Shown here piece by piece: positions 63,614 to 64,000 of a DNA stretch of 64,000 nucleotides. This DNA comes from Halolamina pelagica (GTDB lineage: Archaea; Halobacteriota; Halobacteria; Halobacteriales; Haloferacaceae), in NCBI RefSeq assembly GCF_001307315.1, contig NZ_LGUC01000001.1, positions 620,001-684,000 of the forward strand. Reading direction: 5' to 3'. Position numbers and translations under genes: made by a program. How positions within the stretch are numbered: position 1 is the first letter of the stretch; each line of letters opens with the position of its first letter. Under the pieces are notes generated by a model. It had not been told where the DNA came from, searched no databases, and saw only the letters and a list, made by a program, of their open reading frames with translations.

Positions 63614-64000
63614 CTAGAGCTCGATCGTCTCGCTGACCCACCCGGTCGGGCCCGACGGCCGGAGGTCGCTTTCGGCCTCGGGCTGGCGCTCCCCGTTGCC
63701 GTCGATCGCCCGCACGACCACTTCGTGGCGCTCGGTCGCCTCGTACTCGTGTTGCCACATGCGCCACGCGTCGGCGGCCTCGCCGTCCGGCTCGGGGTTC
63801 TCGGCGTCGAGGGGGACCGCGCCAGGCAGCGGGTCGGTGAGCGCCGCCTCGGTCCAACTGTCGCCGCCGTCCGTCGACACCTCGACGGCGCTGATCCCGT
63901 CGGTCCCGGCGTAGGCGTGCCCCCGACTCGAACCGCCTCGCCGTCGACGGTCGTGCTGTGGAGTTTGGCGACGGTTTTCACCTCGCCGGTGCCCTCCCAG
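63614..64000 (-). CDS. Molybdopterin-dependent oxidoreductase, C-terminal domain (partial), one frameshift
   Basis: The 3' end of a gene running off the window. It matches the Mo-co dimerisation (immunoglobulin-like) domain of sulfite oxidase-type enzymes: WEGTGEVKTVAKLHSTTVDGE at the window edge, then VEVSTDGGDSWTEAAL, and WRMWQHEYEATERHEVVVRA near the end. The frame breaks at plus-strand C 63920-63924; one extra base joins EAVRVGG to HAYAGTDGISAV. The catalytic Mo domain is outside the window, so substrate cannot be judged. Confidence 0.78.
   Translation of the reverse strand: MGGHRRGENRRQTPQHDRRRRGGSSRGHAYAGTDGISAVEVSTDGGDSWTEAALTDPLPGAVPLDAENPEPDGEAADAWRMWQHEYEATERHEVVVRAIDGNGERQPEAESDLRPSGPTGWVSETIEL

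Overview
The window is about 64 kb of high-GC DNA from a haloarchaeon (class Halobacteria). Evidence: very acidic proteins rich in Asp and Glu; archaeal information-processing genes (PCNA clamp, aIF5B-type IF-2, S6e, PAN, NOB1, NOG1-like GTPase, Tsr3, deoxyhypusine synthase); a B12-dependent ribonucleotide reductase; Tat signal peptides; TATA boxes placed about 27 nt before start codons, as in leaderless transcripts; and several families seen mainly in halophiles. The genus cannot be fixed from the sequence.

Layout. 1-1.3 kb: end of a DUF58 gene and a membrane partner. 1.4-8 kb: tRNA-Ser(CGA), a PRC-barrel protein, a PCNA clamp, a TrkH transporter, then fructosamine kinase, deoxyhypusine synthase and a NIF3-like protein on the minus strand. 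8.1-12.3 kb: a nosL-nosD-nosF-nosY operon with no nosZ. 12.3-18.5 kb: AAA ATPase, Agl23-like membrane protein, thiolase, OsmC, metallo-hydrolase. 18.5-23.9 kb: an array of five paralogous Tat-exported DUF1102-like proteins, one fused to two beta-helices, with shared 30-bp promoter/operator sites upstream of the first and last genes. 24-33 kb: acyl-CoA ligase, antiporter, SerS, Tsr3, site-2 protease, NOG1-like GTPase. 33-43.7 kb: DUF389 protein, EngB, MutS-MutL, S6e and small haloarchaeal genes, DHH phosphoesterase. 43.7-50.5 kb: UspA, Pgi, CPBP protease, NOB1, a second PRC-barrel, IF-2, then an AT-richer HAD gene next to a possible IS6-type end. 50.5-64 kb: DUF2298 membrane protein, pyruvoyl arginine decarboxylase, PAN, PepF, TruA, NrdJ, a PAS histidine kinase and the end of a molybdopterin oxidoreductase.

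Two things dominate. First, about 26 breaks in 21 genes can each be explained by one missing base in a G or C run; none needs an A/T run or an insertion. This looks like consensus error rather than biology, so most 'broken' genes are annotated here at their restored extent. Second, the DUF1102-like array is the best candidate for an undescribed system: five exported paralogs with a shared core motif, paired operators, leader RNA hairpins with Shine-Dalgarno sites (unusual beside leaderless neighbours), and one beta-helix fusion that could be an adhesive or tip subunit of a surface fibre.
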